Below, piece after piece: positions 36,570 through 48,245 of a DNA stretch of 64,000 bases. Source of the DNA: Aspergillus flavus (lineage: Eukaryota > Ascomycota > Eurotiomycetes > Eurotiales > Aspergillaceae); the NCBI RefSeq assembly GCF_009017415.1, contig NC_092410.1, positions 1,240,001 to 1,304,000 of the forward strand. Direction: 5' to 3'. The notes under the pieces were generated by a model. It searched no databases. It saw only the letters and a list, made by a program, of their open reading frames with translations, and was not told the DNA's origin. Position numbers and translations under genes: made by a program. Position 1 is the stretch's first letter; each line of letters opens with the position of its first letter.

Positions 36570-39081
36570 ATGGCTATAGACGCTGCAGATGAGAATGATA
36601 CTCTGGAGACTCGCAGGCGTAGTGCGCGCAAGCAGGCCCAGCAATGGATGACCAAAGGAGGTCTTGTTCGCGATGATTCTGACGACGAACTTGGTGATGA
36701 GGATCTTCCGTGGGAATGGATATATGCGGTCGATACTGCTGAGAACAAGGAGGACACTGTGACGGACGCCCCAGAAGACACACCAAGGTCAAATCGAAGG
36801 CGCACCTCCCGGGCTAACGCAAAGAACCGTCGACCAATTATTGGAGCCCGGATGGGTTCGTTTGAATGCAAATTGGGTCAGGTCGTGCTGCTCAAATCCC
36901 CGGAGCCAGGTAAAGATTGGGTGGGTATCATCACGGAATTCATGGAGGAAGAGGATGAAGCGGAGGGTGAGACGATCAAGTCCGCCAACATCATGTGGTT
37001 TGCTTCACCAGACGAATTCATGTCGACAAGGAACAAGAGACGAGCAGACGCTTTGCCTAATGAGCAGTATCTAACGGCCGACTTCAACGTCAATCCAATT
37101 ACATCAATTAACGGTAAAGCGACGGTAATGTCCAAGGATGTTTTTTTCGCCAAATATCCGAATGGGGCTCCGCCGAAAGGAAAGGAACAATTGTCAGATT
37201 ACAATAAATGCATTGTCTGCCGTAGAGGTGTGAATCAACTTCAAGGGAGATACACCGAGGAATTTGTCTGGGAAGATGTCTATCGGGAGGATAGGATCTT
37301 CGATCTGATTGCTATGATCAAGGATGGCTTGAAAAAGGCCAAGAAGCGAAAGCAGGGTGATGATGATGTGAGATCCAACCGACTTTGCTCGAAGGTTTAA
37401 ACATTCTGACACTTGGAAACAGTATGTTGATACCAAGGATAAAGAAGATGACGACTTTCAACCTGTGACACCAAGGAAGAAGCAGAAATTAGCCACGAAT
37501 GCCACGCCACAGTCACGACGTCAAAAAGCTCTGACCACCCCAACACATAAGAGGTTTGTGACATATATCCAACTAGATATAGGCAGTCCTGGTGCTAACG
37601 GCATGTTTTACAGAATTGTTGTCAAGAAACCCCTCGAATTTACACCGTTGGGCACTCGTATACTTTCTCCATCCCATTTCGCTTCTCCATATCGCCAGGC
37701 ACGGACTCTCCTACATGTCTCTACGGTCCCTACTTCATTACCGTGCCGGAAGGCAGAATTCGACACCGTGTACAATCATCTCAGCGCTGCTATCATGGAA
37801 GGAACCGGAACTTGCATATATATCTCGGGTACACCTGGAACTGGCAAAACGGCAACAGTCCGTGAGGTAGTCGCACAGTTGAACGCAGCCGTACTGGCAG
37901 AAGAGATGGACGACTTCATTTTCGTGGAGATTAATGGTATGAAAGTGACCGATCCACATCAGTCCTACTCATTGCTTTGGGAAGCCTTGAAGGGCGACAG
38001 GGTGTCCCCTTCCCATGCACTTGATTTACTCGAGAGGGAATTTTCACATCCATCACCTCGGCGTGTCTCATGCGTCGTTCTTATGGATGAACTTGACCAA
38101 CTGGTTACTAAAAACCAGTCTGTGATGTACAATTTCTTTAACTGGCCTGCCCTTCGCCATTCCCGCCTCATTGTGCTTGCCGTCGCAAACACTATGGATC
38201 TGCCTGAGCGAACACTAAGCAACAAGATATCCAGTCGTCTGGGTCTTACTCGTATCACATTCCCCGGCTACAAACACACCGACCTCATGGAAATCATAAG
38301 CACCCGCCTGGCCAACATCCCAGGAAACATAGTCGATGCAGACGCCATCCAATTTGCAAGCCGAAAGGTAGCTGCTGTCAGCGGTGACGCTCGACGCGCA
38401 TTAGATATCTGCCGCCGAGCAGTAGAAATTGCCGAACAGGCCAGCGAGGCAGCAAAACTGGAACCGATTCTAGAAGATGGCAACGCAGATGATACTGAAT
38501 CCATGCCACCAACACCCAGCAAGACTCCTGCGAGAAAGGAGAGATCAACCAACAGGCAGTCCGCGCCTCCAAAAGCTCAACCGCCACAGAGACAAGGGCG
38601 TGTCACTATCGCCACTATCAAACAAGCCATCCAAGAAGCAACCTCAACCCCGCTCCAGCAATCCCTACGCTGTCTCCCGCTCTCCGCGAAGCTTTTCCTT
38701 GCCGCTCTGTTGGCCCGTGTGAAGAGAACTGGGATCACTGAATCAACCTTTGGGGATGTGCTTGACGAAGCGAAGCGAATTGCAGACGCTGCAGTTGCAG
38801 TTGCTGGCGCGGCTGGTGCAGGTATCAAAGAGTACCTACTCAGTGGTGGCAGCGGTGCTCGCGTGCGTGCTCTCGGCTTTGCGGCTATGGAACTGATGAA
38901 TTCTGGAGTTCTTGCCCTCGAGCACGGACCAGCAACGAAAGGACCCCTGGGAAGTGCTGCCATTCCTAGCAGAGGAGACAGGAGCGGCAAGGTTAGGTTG
39001 AGGGTGGCAGCCGAAGATGTAAGGGCTGCGTTCCGTGAAGATATAGAAGCAAAGGGGTTAGGACTGGGCACGGATCAGTAA
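36570..39081 (+). CDS. ORC1: Origin recognition complex subunit 1
   Basis: Orc1 is the ATPase subunit of the origin recognition complex, which loads MCM helicase at replication origins. Exons: 36570-37367, 37423-37553 and 37614-39081, giving 798 residues. The N-terminal part has a BAH domain (FECKLGQVVLLKSPEPGKDWVGIITEF ... IMWFASPDEF ... EEFVWEDVY). A basic linker (KKAKKRKQGDDD, TPRKKQKLA) follows. The AAA+ domain has Walker A GTPGTGKT near residues 382-389, Walker B VVLMDELDQL, sensor 1 LAVANTMDLPE and the arginine/box VII region SSRLGLTRITFPGY. SGDARRALDICRRAVE and a winged-helix C-terminus complete it. Length is a little below yeast Orc1 (914). Confidence 0.96.
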
Positions 39082-39496
39082 CCTGTTGTATGAGCAAGAC
39101 GGTCTTCCAGACCAACAGCTCCTGCACCTCTTGAATGTACAACTTCCGTGTCCGATGTCCTCGTTGTTTGGGCCATGTATTCTACAAAGTCATTTATTAA
39201 TCGAATAATGATACCCACTTGTACGTCAAGCGAATTATCGACTACAAGTCCCGAAGATGAATAAGTTTAACAGCGTAAATCAAGCAAGTTTCGGAATGTT
39301 TCAAGCTTAATAAGATACAACAAGAGAAAAATCCTTTTATAAACCCTACCGAATCCCAGTACTAGTCACAGATAACAAACAGTACATCTCGAACGCTAAA
39401 CTCCGTAAGTGCGTGAAGTGAACATGCCCGATTCTTATATCAGATCCAGACCAATGAAGGGTATAAACATGACAGACGGCCAACAACACCACCAAC
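39082..39496. other. Intergenic between convergent ORC1 and PRP46
   Basis: About 0.4 kb with both 3' ends. No gene seen. Confidence 0.5.
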
Positions 39497-40855
39497 CTAA
39501 TATCTCTGTCTGCCAAGAGTGGGAGCCCAAGTCACCGGATGCGACTCAGGTGTAGCCTCATCATCCGGCTTCCATACCTTGATGGTCTTATCTGCCTCAC
39601 CAGTGATCAGACGCAGGCCGGTCCGGTCGAAAGTTGAGGCCATGATGCCTGCCTCTGCATCGAGCGAACCGGGTTGAGCCATGGTATCGATCGACTGGAA
39701 ACGGTATCCGGTCTTCCAGTCCCAGAAAGACATGGAACCGTTGTCACCACCGGAGAAGAGAACGTTGTCTTCGTTCACGGCGAGAGAGTTAATGACAGCA
39801 TTATGACCCTCGAAGTTTTGCATGAAGTCACCCTCTGGACACTTCCATTGCTTGATGCTTCCTGTGCTGGCACTAGCAAATGTGAATTCCCGGGGGTGGA
39901 TAGCAAGGTTTCGGACACCTTTCTTGTGGTGAGTTAGGACACCCATTGACTTTCCAGCTGCAAGATCCCACAGACGAACGGTGGCGTCCAGGGAACCAGT
40001 AATTATTTGTGGATCAGCTTCCTGACACTTGACATCGGCAACAGTTCCTTTATGGCCGGACAAAACGTGGATGTTACTCCTCGTTCGCATATCCCAGACT
40101 CGGGCAACGCCGTCTCGACCACCAGTGACCAGCAGATCGAGGCGAGGGTGTAGAGCAAGCGTATATACACCACTTAGATGACCATGGTAGTGACGAATGA
40201 CCTTATTAGTCTCTAGATCCCAACATTTCACCATCTTGTCCTCTCCGCACGAGAAAAGATACGGATGCCGGGGTGACACAGCCAGACCGCGAACGGTGGA
40301 AATGTGGCCTGTAAGGGTCAGACGCAGAGCACCAGTCGCCAGATTCCAAATTTTTATCGTCCGGTCACCAGCACCACTAGCAAACCACTCGTTATTCGGC
40401 TCCACCGCCAGACTTCGCACCCATCCCAAATGTCCAGAAATAACTCTCATCAGTTTCCATGGTGCGTGCCAGTCGGGTCTCTGTTGTCGTGTCGCGGAGG
40501 GTCGCTGGATCAGGCTCCTGGGTTGATCCTCATTACCAAGGCCACCAGCAGCCGGGCCTTGAGCTTTCTTCACCAGGGCCATTGAGGCGCCGCTGCCATC
40601 TACGGGCGCCTTCGCCTGGGCTTGGATTTTGGGACGCTTCGTGCGCCCGGCCGCTGCCTTGGCTTGCTTCTCTGCTAGCACTGGTGGGAGTTCCTTCACA
40701 TGTTCATATTCCACTTTCCGTCTGTAAGAAACACCAATCGATCCATCTCCAGTCGAGGGTGTGACCATAAGATAATCCGCGCCGAAAAGTTCAGCAGTCC
40801 TCTTCGCGGATCTGCGCACGGCCTCTTCGGGCGTAGTCGACGGAATAACGTCCAT
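39497..40855 (-). CDS. PRP46: Pre-mRNA-splicing factor PRP46 (PLRG1/PRL1), WD40
   Basis: Prp46/PLRG1 is a WD40 scaffold of the NineTeen-related complex in the activated spliceosome. It is a single exon of 452 residues. After a 140-residue N-terminal region, the linker [24 protein letters not shown] opens a seven-bladed propeller with well-formed repeats: [90 protein letters not shown] and [13 protein letters not shown]. The C-terminus ([11 protein letters not shown]) also matches the family. It is intronless, unlike most genes around it. Confidence 0.97.
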   Translation of the reverse strand: MDVIPSTTPEEAVRRSAKRTAELFGADYLMVTPSTGDGSIGVSYRRKVEYEHVKELPPVLAEKQAKAAAGRTKRPKIQAQAKAPVDGSGASMALVKKAQGPAAGGLGNEDQPRSLIQRPSATRQQRPDWHAPWKLMRVISGHLGWVRSLAVEPNNEWFASGAGDRTIKIWNLATGALRLTLTGHISTVRGLAVSPRHPYLFSCGEDKMVKCWDLETNKVIRHYHGHLSGVYTLALHPRLDLLVTGGRDGVARVWDMRTRSNIHVLSGHKGTVADVKCQEADPQIITGSLDATVRLWDLAAGKSMGVLTHHKKGVRNLAIHPREFTFASASTGSIKQWKCPEGDFMQNFEGHNAVINSLAVNEDNVLFSGGDNGSMSFWDWKTGYRFQSIDTMAQPGSLDAEAGIMASTFDRTGLRLITGEADKTIKVWKPDDEATPESHPVTWAPTLGRQRY

Positions 40856-41286
40856 ATTCGTGGAAATTCTGAGATCGTATATTGGGATCGTAAAGCGACT
40901 TATGGCTTATTTGGATCGCCTACAGCGAGGTGGTAGGCGGCGAAAAGAACGTGTCGTTCGCGTCTGGAACCCCGGGCAAAGGGGTTCTGACGGTCAGTTG
41001 TCGATAGCAGCAAATTACTGCCTCATTCAAAATCTATTATTGAGCGATTGGACGACAAGCGCGAACTGGTGGCGAGTATCGGTGGAGGAGAGAAAGACTG
41101 GCGATGACGAGTCGAAGTGTTGGTTGCGGTTCCTTTTTTGACTTTTGGCGGAGAGCTACATAGTATCTGCCTGAGGCTGTAAGGCATGCCACAGGTGTCA
41201 ACGGCAAAGCTCCCCTCCGCCAATAGCTCCGATCTTATCATGAGCAGCTCTCTGACCCGCATCTATAAATTCTATAGCACATCGTC
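40856..41286. promoter_or_regulatory. Shared promoter region, PRP46 / NAS6
   Basis: About 0.43 kb between two divergent start codons. No specific binding site could be assigned. Confidence 0.5.
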
Positions 41287-42365
41287 ATGGACCCTCAACA
41301 CGACGCCAAATTTCCTCTACATGAGGCCGCTCGAGAGGGAAGGAGTAAGCGCAACTTGGTAGTCTATAAAATTATGATACTTACCAATAGTTGATAGCTC
41401 AGGTGGCCGAGTCACTTCTAAACGTAAGTGCTGCCCCGCATCATCTGGAGCTGTCTATCTCCCTTTTATAGTCAGGGCAGTCGCGCTTGCCGGAGTATAT
41501 CATGGATGCTTACTTTCAGGTTTAACAGGCAAATCCGAAGCTTGCCAATGTCAAGGATGACGATGAGCGTCTCCCCATCCACTGGGCCGTAGCATATAAT
41601 CGGCTTCCTATCGTGGAGCTACTGGTGGCCACGAAGCACTTCGATCCAGATGTCGAGGTAGTGTCCGGCTCTTACTTACTGGGATTGCTATAAACACAGA
41701 TGTAACCTGGGTCATTTGCGATCAATCACTTACTTTGTATCACAGGACGGTTCAGGCTGGACCCCATTGATGATCGCAGCCAGTCTAAAGAACGCCGAAG
41801 GAGATCCCATCATCGACCTACTCTTGAAAAAGGGCGCAGACGTAAATGCCAAGAGTAACTCTGGACAGGTCTGTCTAATCTCAATTAACCAGGTCTTTGT
41901 CAGTTCACTAACTGTAATCCCATCTCCAGAATGCTCTCCACTTCGCAACCTCCAAAGCCAACCTTTCCACCGTTCGTACCTTAATAGCCAATAAATGCAG
42001 CGCCAGAGTTAAAGATAAGCGCGGGCAATTAGCACTTCATCGCGCCGCAGCTATCGGATCCTCACCTATAATCAAGGTTCTTCTTCAAGACGGGAAGAGC
42101 CCCGTCAATGCCACGGATATGGACGGTCTGACTGCTCTGCACCATGCAATCTCCGAGGGCCACGGTGAAGCTGCGATCACTCTGCTTAAGGCTGGTGCTG
42201 AAACGGATAAGAAGGACGCCGATGGCAATTTGGCTATTGACATGGCGCCGGATACAAGTGTAAGTAGTTCATTCTTTCTCCGTAAACCATCCTTTAGGCA
42301 CTAACCTCGTCAAGGTTCGAACATATATTCGGCAAACTGCAGAAATGGAGGGTATAGAAATCTAA
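41287..42365 (+). CDS. NAS6: 26S proteasome assembly chaperone Nas6/gankyrin, ankyrin repeats
   Basis: Nas6 (PSMD10/gankyrin) binds the Rpt3 C-terminal domain during assembly of the proteasome base. Six exons: 41287-41344, 41398-41423, 41529-41657, 41746-41868, 41930-42259 and 42315-42365, giving 238 residues, close to yeast Nas6 (228). About six ankyrin repeats are visible: FPLHEAAREG, LPIHWAVAYNRLPIVELLV, GWTPLMIAASLKNAEGDPIIDLLLKKGADVNA, NALHFATSKANLSTVRTLI, LALHRAAAIGSSPIIKVLLQ and TALHHAISEGHGEAAITLLKAGAE. The second exon is only 26 nt; the acceptor at 41397 (not the one six bases on) keeps the frame and gives REGRTQVAESLLN. Generic ankyrin proteins are the alternative, but length and repeat register favour Nas6. 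Confidence 0.88.
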
Positions 42366-42567
42366 GAGACGTGTAACATGATTATGAATACCCAGAGCCT
42401 TCCATAGCTTATTATAATGGTCTAATATTAGCAATTAGAAGAGATATTATATTCTTTTCTGAAAAGTCCTGTTTCGCATAACATCGTCTAATCGGTATCG
42501 AACGTCCAGACAAAATACTATGTACAGAAGTAAAAAGGATTATCTTTCAGGAGTTGTCTATAGGCTC

Positions 42568-45279
42568 TCATTTCATGGTACTATCCACCAGCTCGCGGTA
42601 GATTTTCTTGACTTCGGCAATATCGGCCTGGAGCTCTTCCACTTGCTCACTCTTTTCACCCAGCAGCTCAAGAGTAGTCTCGTAACGCTCCTCTAGCTCT
42701 GCATGTCGCTTCTCTAGTTCTTGGACACGGGCGTCGACTGTCCTTTTCTCCTCAGATTCCCGCATCAAGTCCACAACTTGTTGCCGGGCTTCATCGCGTT
42801 GGCTTACAATACGAGCAAGCTCATCTTTCGTGGCCGCTCGTTCACTTTCCAATCGGCGAACCGTCGCACTCATGCGCTCCACCAACTGGACCGATGGACC
42901 GGCGCCAACAGTGGATTCCGAAATAATGTCGTTGATTCCCCGGGAGTTTTGGGTCAGCGCTCCGCCAAAAGCAGATGGCGTGCGCGGCCGGGCAGAGTAC
43001 TCGTCTGGTTCGAAAGAGATTGATGGGGTGTCCGTAAATTGCGAGAAGGATGCGCTGTTCGCTGGAGGTGAAAGGAGAGCGGACGTAGATGTTGGGAATG
43101 AGTTCTGTCGTGTTGGTGTGCCTACCTCTGGCGACGTCATGGGAAGAGTCGAAGACCGGCGACTTGATCGCAAGTCACTGAAAGAACCTACAGGCTCCAG
43201 GGTACTCGGCCTGCGACTGTAGGCTACTGGTGACTCGGTACGTTGTTGTTGGGTGAAGATGGCAGGGGGCACAACCTGCTCGCGCCATTTCACTCGTTCT
43301 TCCTCCAGCTTCTGTGCCCATGTTGCATCGCACACTTTCTTCTGTTCGTCGAAGTCTTTCTGTGCCGAGACTAAATCGTCCGTAGCTTTTTGAAGTTTCT
43401 GCTCGAGTTTTTGCAACTCCTGCATGCGTTCCTCGAGTTTGCTTTCAAGATCATGCTCGACCTCTTTTGCTTCTTCGAGGTCCTCCTCGGCCCTTTTAGC
43501 TTTGAGGTTCTGTACGTATAGATTAGCCTCTGTTTGCTCACGAAAAAAACAATGAGTTAGCACGGTCATTCATACCGCTTCCCGAACTTTCCGTCGCAGG
43601 TCTCCCTCTCGGCGTGCGGCTTCGTCTCGTTCTTTCTCTACGTTGGCTAAGCGCGCAAGTAGAGAACCCTCCAACGCCTGCCAATTTTCACTGGCAACAG
43701 CATACTGCGTCTGCAATGTCTCGATTTGGCGTAGAAGCTTCGCTTGGGCATCGCCAGCTACCCCAGATGAAGCTTCTTCCGCTCTGGAGCGAAGAGACTC
43801 CATCTTGCTTTCCAATACAGATTGCTCGTTCTTTAGTTCGACCTCCAGTACTCGTGCCCTTTCCTTCTCTTGCTCAATGGTACTCTTCAGATCGCGTATC
43901 TCTGTCTTCAAGCTTTCCTCACTTTCATCACGCTCGGCCTTGATGCTTGCCAGTTCTTCTTCCAACTTGGCCGCATGGCGCTTTTCCTGCTCTAGCGCGT
44001 CAGACTGGGCTTTGGCTTCAGCTGCCTCAGCTCGCGCAACTGCTCTGGCAAGTTGGCCCTTCAATTCCTGAACTGTTTGGCTCAATGCATCTCGCTCCGC
44101 TGTGACTGTTTCAAGATCTCGCGAGCTTTTTGACTGAGACGTCAGTGATTCATTGGCTCGTTTTTCGGCAGCTTCAGCCCGCTTAGCCCTGGCCTCAGCG
44201 TTGGCTAGATCTCTTTCCAGCTTTTCTGTTCTCTTGTGATTTTCAGTTTGAACTTTCGTATTCTCCGCCAACTGCTGCCGAAGTTTCTTGATTGCCGTGC
44301 GGTGGTCCATCTCAGATTTCGAAAGTTTCTGTCCTTCTTCGAATAACAGTGCTATTTTCTCGTCCTTCTCCCGGAGTTGTCTCTCCATACTTCCAGGTGC
44401 TTCCGCCGCGGCCGCTTTCTTGGCGGACTCGGCAGCTTCCTTGGTCAAGTACTTCAATTTCGATTGCAATGCGTCAATTCGCTCAATATGTTCGTACATT
44501 TCCGCTTGCCAACGTGACTCGGCTGCCTTGTGTTCTGCCTGTAACTGTGCGATAGTCTTGTCCACATCGGTGGAGGAGGGCTCGATGATATCACTCGGAC
44601 CATTCGCAGCGTCCTGGGCAAGGTCCTCAGATGAGTGTGGTTTGTCAGCTTCGGTTTCCTGTAGCTCAGGTTCAACGCCATTTTCTTGTACAACTTCGGT
44701 GCTCTTTTCTGAGTTAGCCTTTTGCGACTCGGAATCCTCATTCGATGCGCGCGAGGGGACAATGTCTTTCGAGTTCCGTGGTGAGCTGCTGTCATGACTT
44801 GTTCTGGAGGCTGCAATCGACGAAAGTTCATCGGCAGGAGCGACGTTTTGGGCACTTTCTTCGAGATTGAGGCTGCTACGTCCAAGGTTCGATTCAATAT
44901 CCATGCTCGACCGCGCGCCATTACTCGTGACCGGACTGGTGACGGGAGAGGGGACTCGACTTGAGGATTGGGAAGCGGAATTAGCATTGGTATTAGATTT
45001 GACAACAGCGCGAGCCAGACGCTCCTGAAGGCGATCATTCTTCCGCGCATTTGATGAACTTCGCGAAAGATCTAGACCTGTTAGTATGCGACGGAATATA
45101 TTTAGCTCCAATCAATTCGGGAAAGCCATACTTCCAGGCTGATTCTTCGTCGCCGTATTTTGCTTTGGCTGTATCTGTTGGCGCTGCTCCTCATCGGCCA
45201 GGATCATATCCAACTTCGATTCAACGCCGGCGACAGCTTGCTGCAGGAAGGATCCAACCTTCCATTTTTGTTGCGCCAT
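42568..45279 (-). CDS. SGM1: TMF/Sgm1-type golgin, coiled-coil
   Basis: This is a long coiled-coil protein of the TATA-element modulatory factor (TMF1/Sgm1) golgin group, Golgi-associated and binding Ypt6/Rab6 in yeast. Exons: 45279-45132, 45077-43576 and 43527-42568, giving 869 residues. The start MAQQKWKVGSFLQQAVAGVESKLD is an amphipathic helix. A Ser-rich, acidic linker follows to about residue 220. A nearly unbroken heptad region follows (EHIERIDALQSKLKYLTKEA onward). The C-terminal 110 residues match the TMF TATA-binding-type coil: VERMSATVRRLESERAATKDEL ... LELLGEKSEQVEELQADI. The acceptor at 43528 is chosen because it keeps frame as REAANLYVQNLKAKRA. A short Ser/Pro-rich break (about residues 640-740) separates the coils. 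Confidence 0.85.
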
Positions 45280-45864
45280 TATGATAATGCGGTCGGAGGT
45301 GTCTTAATCAGAGGCATGAATCAGCTACTCCTAGCAGCAAGTCCGACTGGCTTCCTGGCATGAAAGGCGGCAGTCTTTGGCAAATGATGAAGTGGGTTGA
45401 TGTTTGCCTGCTGTCACACGCACTGTATAGTATGTGGAACTAGGCTGAGCGATAATTCCTGACTTTCCTGCGGGGAAAATGAGCGTGGGGGGTTGGAGTT
45501 ATATAGGGAACGAGGGGTTGAAAACGAAACGAGAGACGAGAGACTAGACTAGAAGATATAAAGAGACATGAAACAGACAAGGATGAGTGCAACCACGTAG
45601 CAGGAAGACGCACGCTGGTGTCTGGCTTGCGTGGACGAGAAGGTTGGAGAGATTACTACTGATTGAATGGGGCTTAGTATGGGTCTTGGCGGTAGGATGG
45701 GGAACAACGTGAACACCGGAGCTTTCCTCCATTCGTTAACACTCTATCATCATAGATTCCAGCCCTCTCTCTTCATCTTCAATCTCCCCCTCCCACACAT
45801 CTTGGTCTTCCTCGCTTCTCACTGTTCCGGGTAGGCTCCACTTCTACCCTGCATTACCGGAACT
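45280..45864. promoter_or_regulatory. Shared promoter region, golgin / VMA13
   Basis: About 0.58 kb between divergent starts. A CT-rich leader (about 45755-45830) precedes VMA13. No factor site assigned. Confidence 0.5.
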
Positions 45865-47431
45865 ATGTCGACCATGCCTTTGGAGCCTCCCATGTATCTC
45901 AGCTCTCTCCAGAACAACATCCGAGCTCGGCCCATCCCGTGGGAGGGAGCAGTTCGAGCTGGTAACATCACCGATGATCATTTGAAAAAGATCAAGGCAG
46001 TGGACAAGGTTCGCAAAGACCAGAGGCGTCAGACTGTAGAGGGCGATATCTCTGGCTATGTAACCCTGCTCTCTGGAAGTGCCGACGCCAAGAGCGTTCT
46101 GGACTCCGCTTCTAGGAGGACCGATATCGTACAGTATATCCTTGTGCTGGCAGCGGACTTGATCAATGGTAGGGCTATGTTTGATCCCAAAGTGTGCGCA
46201 AATGTATAGAAGTTGTGCTGACCCGATTACTCGGTGCTGTAGATGTTCCAGCGCTCTCGTCTGCCCTAATCGCGCATCCTGATCCCTACAAGCCATTTCT
46301 CCCCCTCTTGCGTCATTCTACGAATGCCGAGGACCCTATCCCGCTGCTCACTTCTACCTTCCTGACAAACCTTGTCTCTATCAGCCTCGCGTCTTCGTCT
46401 AAGTCTGCGGCCCGAGATGAAGAGGCACTTCCACAACTGTACACTTACCTCTCCAGTCTGACCCAAAACCAGGACAGTGGATTGCAAGACATCGGTGTCC
46501 AGGAGTTGTCGGCGCTGCTTCGTACATCTAGATCTCGGGAAATTTTCTGGAAGCAGAGGGGAGAAACGGTCACCCCTTTGATTGAAATTCTACGTGCGGC
46601 GACCGGAGGCAAGGATACCAGTTCCAGCACCGTGGCTGGCAGTTCGCGGGCGATCGAGCCAGGTCTCTCCGGCGGTGTTGGGCTTCAACTTCTGTATCGG
46701 GTTCTTCTTGTTATCTGGCAGCTGAGCTTTGAAGGCGCGCTAATCGGGGATGACCTTCAAGCGTACGTAGCCTCCGTCTGATCAAATATATTGCACCCGG
46801 ACTGAAATTTACTGACGTTCGCAGGGACCACGAATTTCTTCAGTTGTATACTTACCTCCTGCGCCTGTCGCCGAAGGAGAAGACAACTCGGCTTCTTCTT
46901 GCGACTCTCAACAACCTCCTTTCTTCCAATCGTACAACCCTATTGCCGGTCGCAGTGTTTGTCCGCCTCCCTGCGCTTCTTTCGAACCTCTCGGGTCGTC
47001 ATTTGACCGATCCCGATCTCCTTGAGGATCTGAAGACTCTCTCGGACATGCTCGACGAGTACACCAAAACTCAAACTACTTTTGATCAGTACGCGGCGGA
47101 GTTGCAGTCAGGGCACCTCCGCTGGTCCCCACCCCACCGTAACCCTACATTTTGGAAGGACAATGCCCGGCGCATCCTGGATGATGCTAATCTTCCCAGG
47201 AAGCTAGCGGAGATTATCTCTAAGGAGTGGGACAATGACAAGCAGGTTCTCGCGATTGCCTGTAACGATGTGGGACATCTGGTGAAGGAACTGCCGGGAC
47301 GACGAGCACAGCTGGAAAAGCTCGGGTTGAAGGCGCGAGTTATGGAGCTCATGGCCGACAAGGACGAGTCGGTACGTTGGGAGAGTCTGCGAGCAGTGGG
47401 CGAGTGGCTTCGGTATACCTTTGATGACTGA
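45865..47431 (+). CDS. VMA13: V-type proton ATPase subunit H
   Basis: Subunit H of the V1 sector links the catalytic head to the membrane sector and silences free V1. Exons: 45865-46168, 46243-46762 and 46825-47431, giving 476 residues, near yeast Vma13 (478). The protein is an all-helical armadillo-like repeat protein. Diagnostic blocks are NNIRARPIPWEGAVRAGNI near the start, REIFWKQRG, LLYRVLLVIWQLSFE, and the C-terminal domain with HLRWSPPHRNPTFWKDNARRI and CNDVGHLVKELPGRRAQLEKLGLKARVMELM. Both introns are short with consensus ends. Confidence 0.97.
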
Positions 47432-48245
47432 TCGTTCTTCGCGAGATGCTTGTTACATGTTGATTATATTACCCAGTGTCTGTTACTTCTGTGCTTGCTT
47501 TGGACCGATATAGAGATAACCAGCTGCATTGTATTGATTGCGCAGCGTACGTCGGCCAAGTGTCTTCATTACTACTGTGCATTTAGCGGTGTTGTTTTGT
47601 GGAATAAGTAATCTTCCTTGACGTTCTAGAAGGACATGCCATGTGCTGGAATGCAGTCAAGTATGCAACCAACCCCACGGGTTGAGATCGGCTCGTGGCG
47701 ACCGAACCTAGCCTTCGTTTTTGTGAAACTTCGGAACCACAACCCCGCATTAGAAAAGGACTTCGTGGTGAGCCGTTCTTATTTTTGAGGACTCCTTAAA
47801 TTGAGACCAGGCAACACGGAATTTATCTCCGGGGAATAAAATCACTTGGATCCTCTCCACGACTTCTCAATAGTGTCCATGTACGTACAGTAGGCACGAC
47901 CCTCCGGTGGATCTTTAGCCTGGAGGATCGGCCGCTATACAGCACTCCGCAGGTCCGTTATCTCCATTCCCACTGATACGAGCGACCCTCCACGGGGATT
48001 CGTGCCACACTCTCGTTGCGCACAGAGAGCCGACATTTCGCTAAATTACTCTTTCATCTTTTCTGTTGATCTGAAGCGATTTTCTACACGGTATAGGGCA
48101 TATTTTGAAGCCACCAGGAACAGCCGAGGTAACCAAACGGGGAAGGGTTCCAGAGAAAGATAACGAGAAAGCCAAAAAAAAAATAAAATAAAAAACAGGT
48201 CAAAGAAATCGGCGACCGTCAATCGACCACACAATATCCAATCCC
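47432..48245. other. Intergenic: upstream region of the Zn2Cys6 regulator
   Basis: About 0.8 kb with the VMA13 3' end and presumably the regulator promoter. An A-rich tract (48173-48198) lies just before the ATG. No gene seen. Confidence 0.5.
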
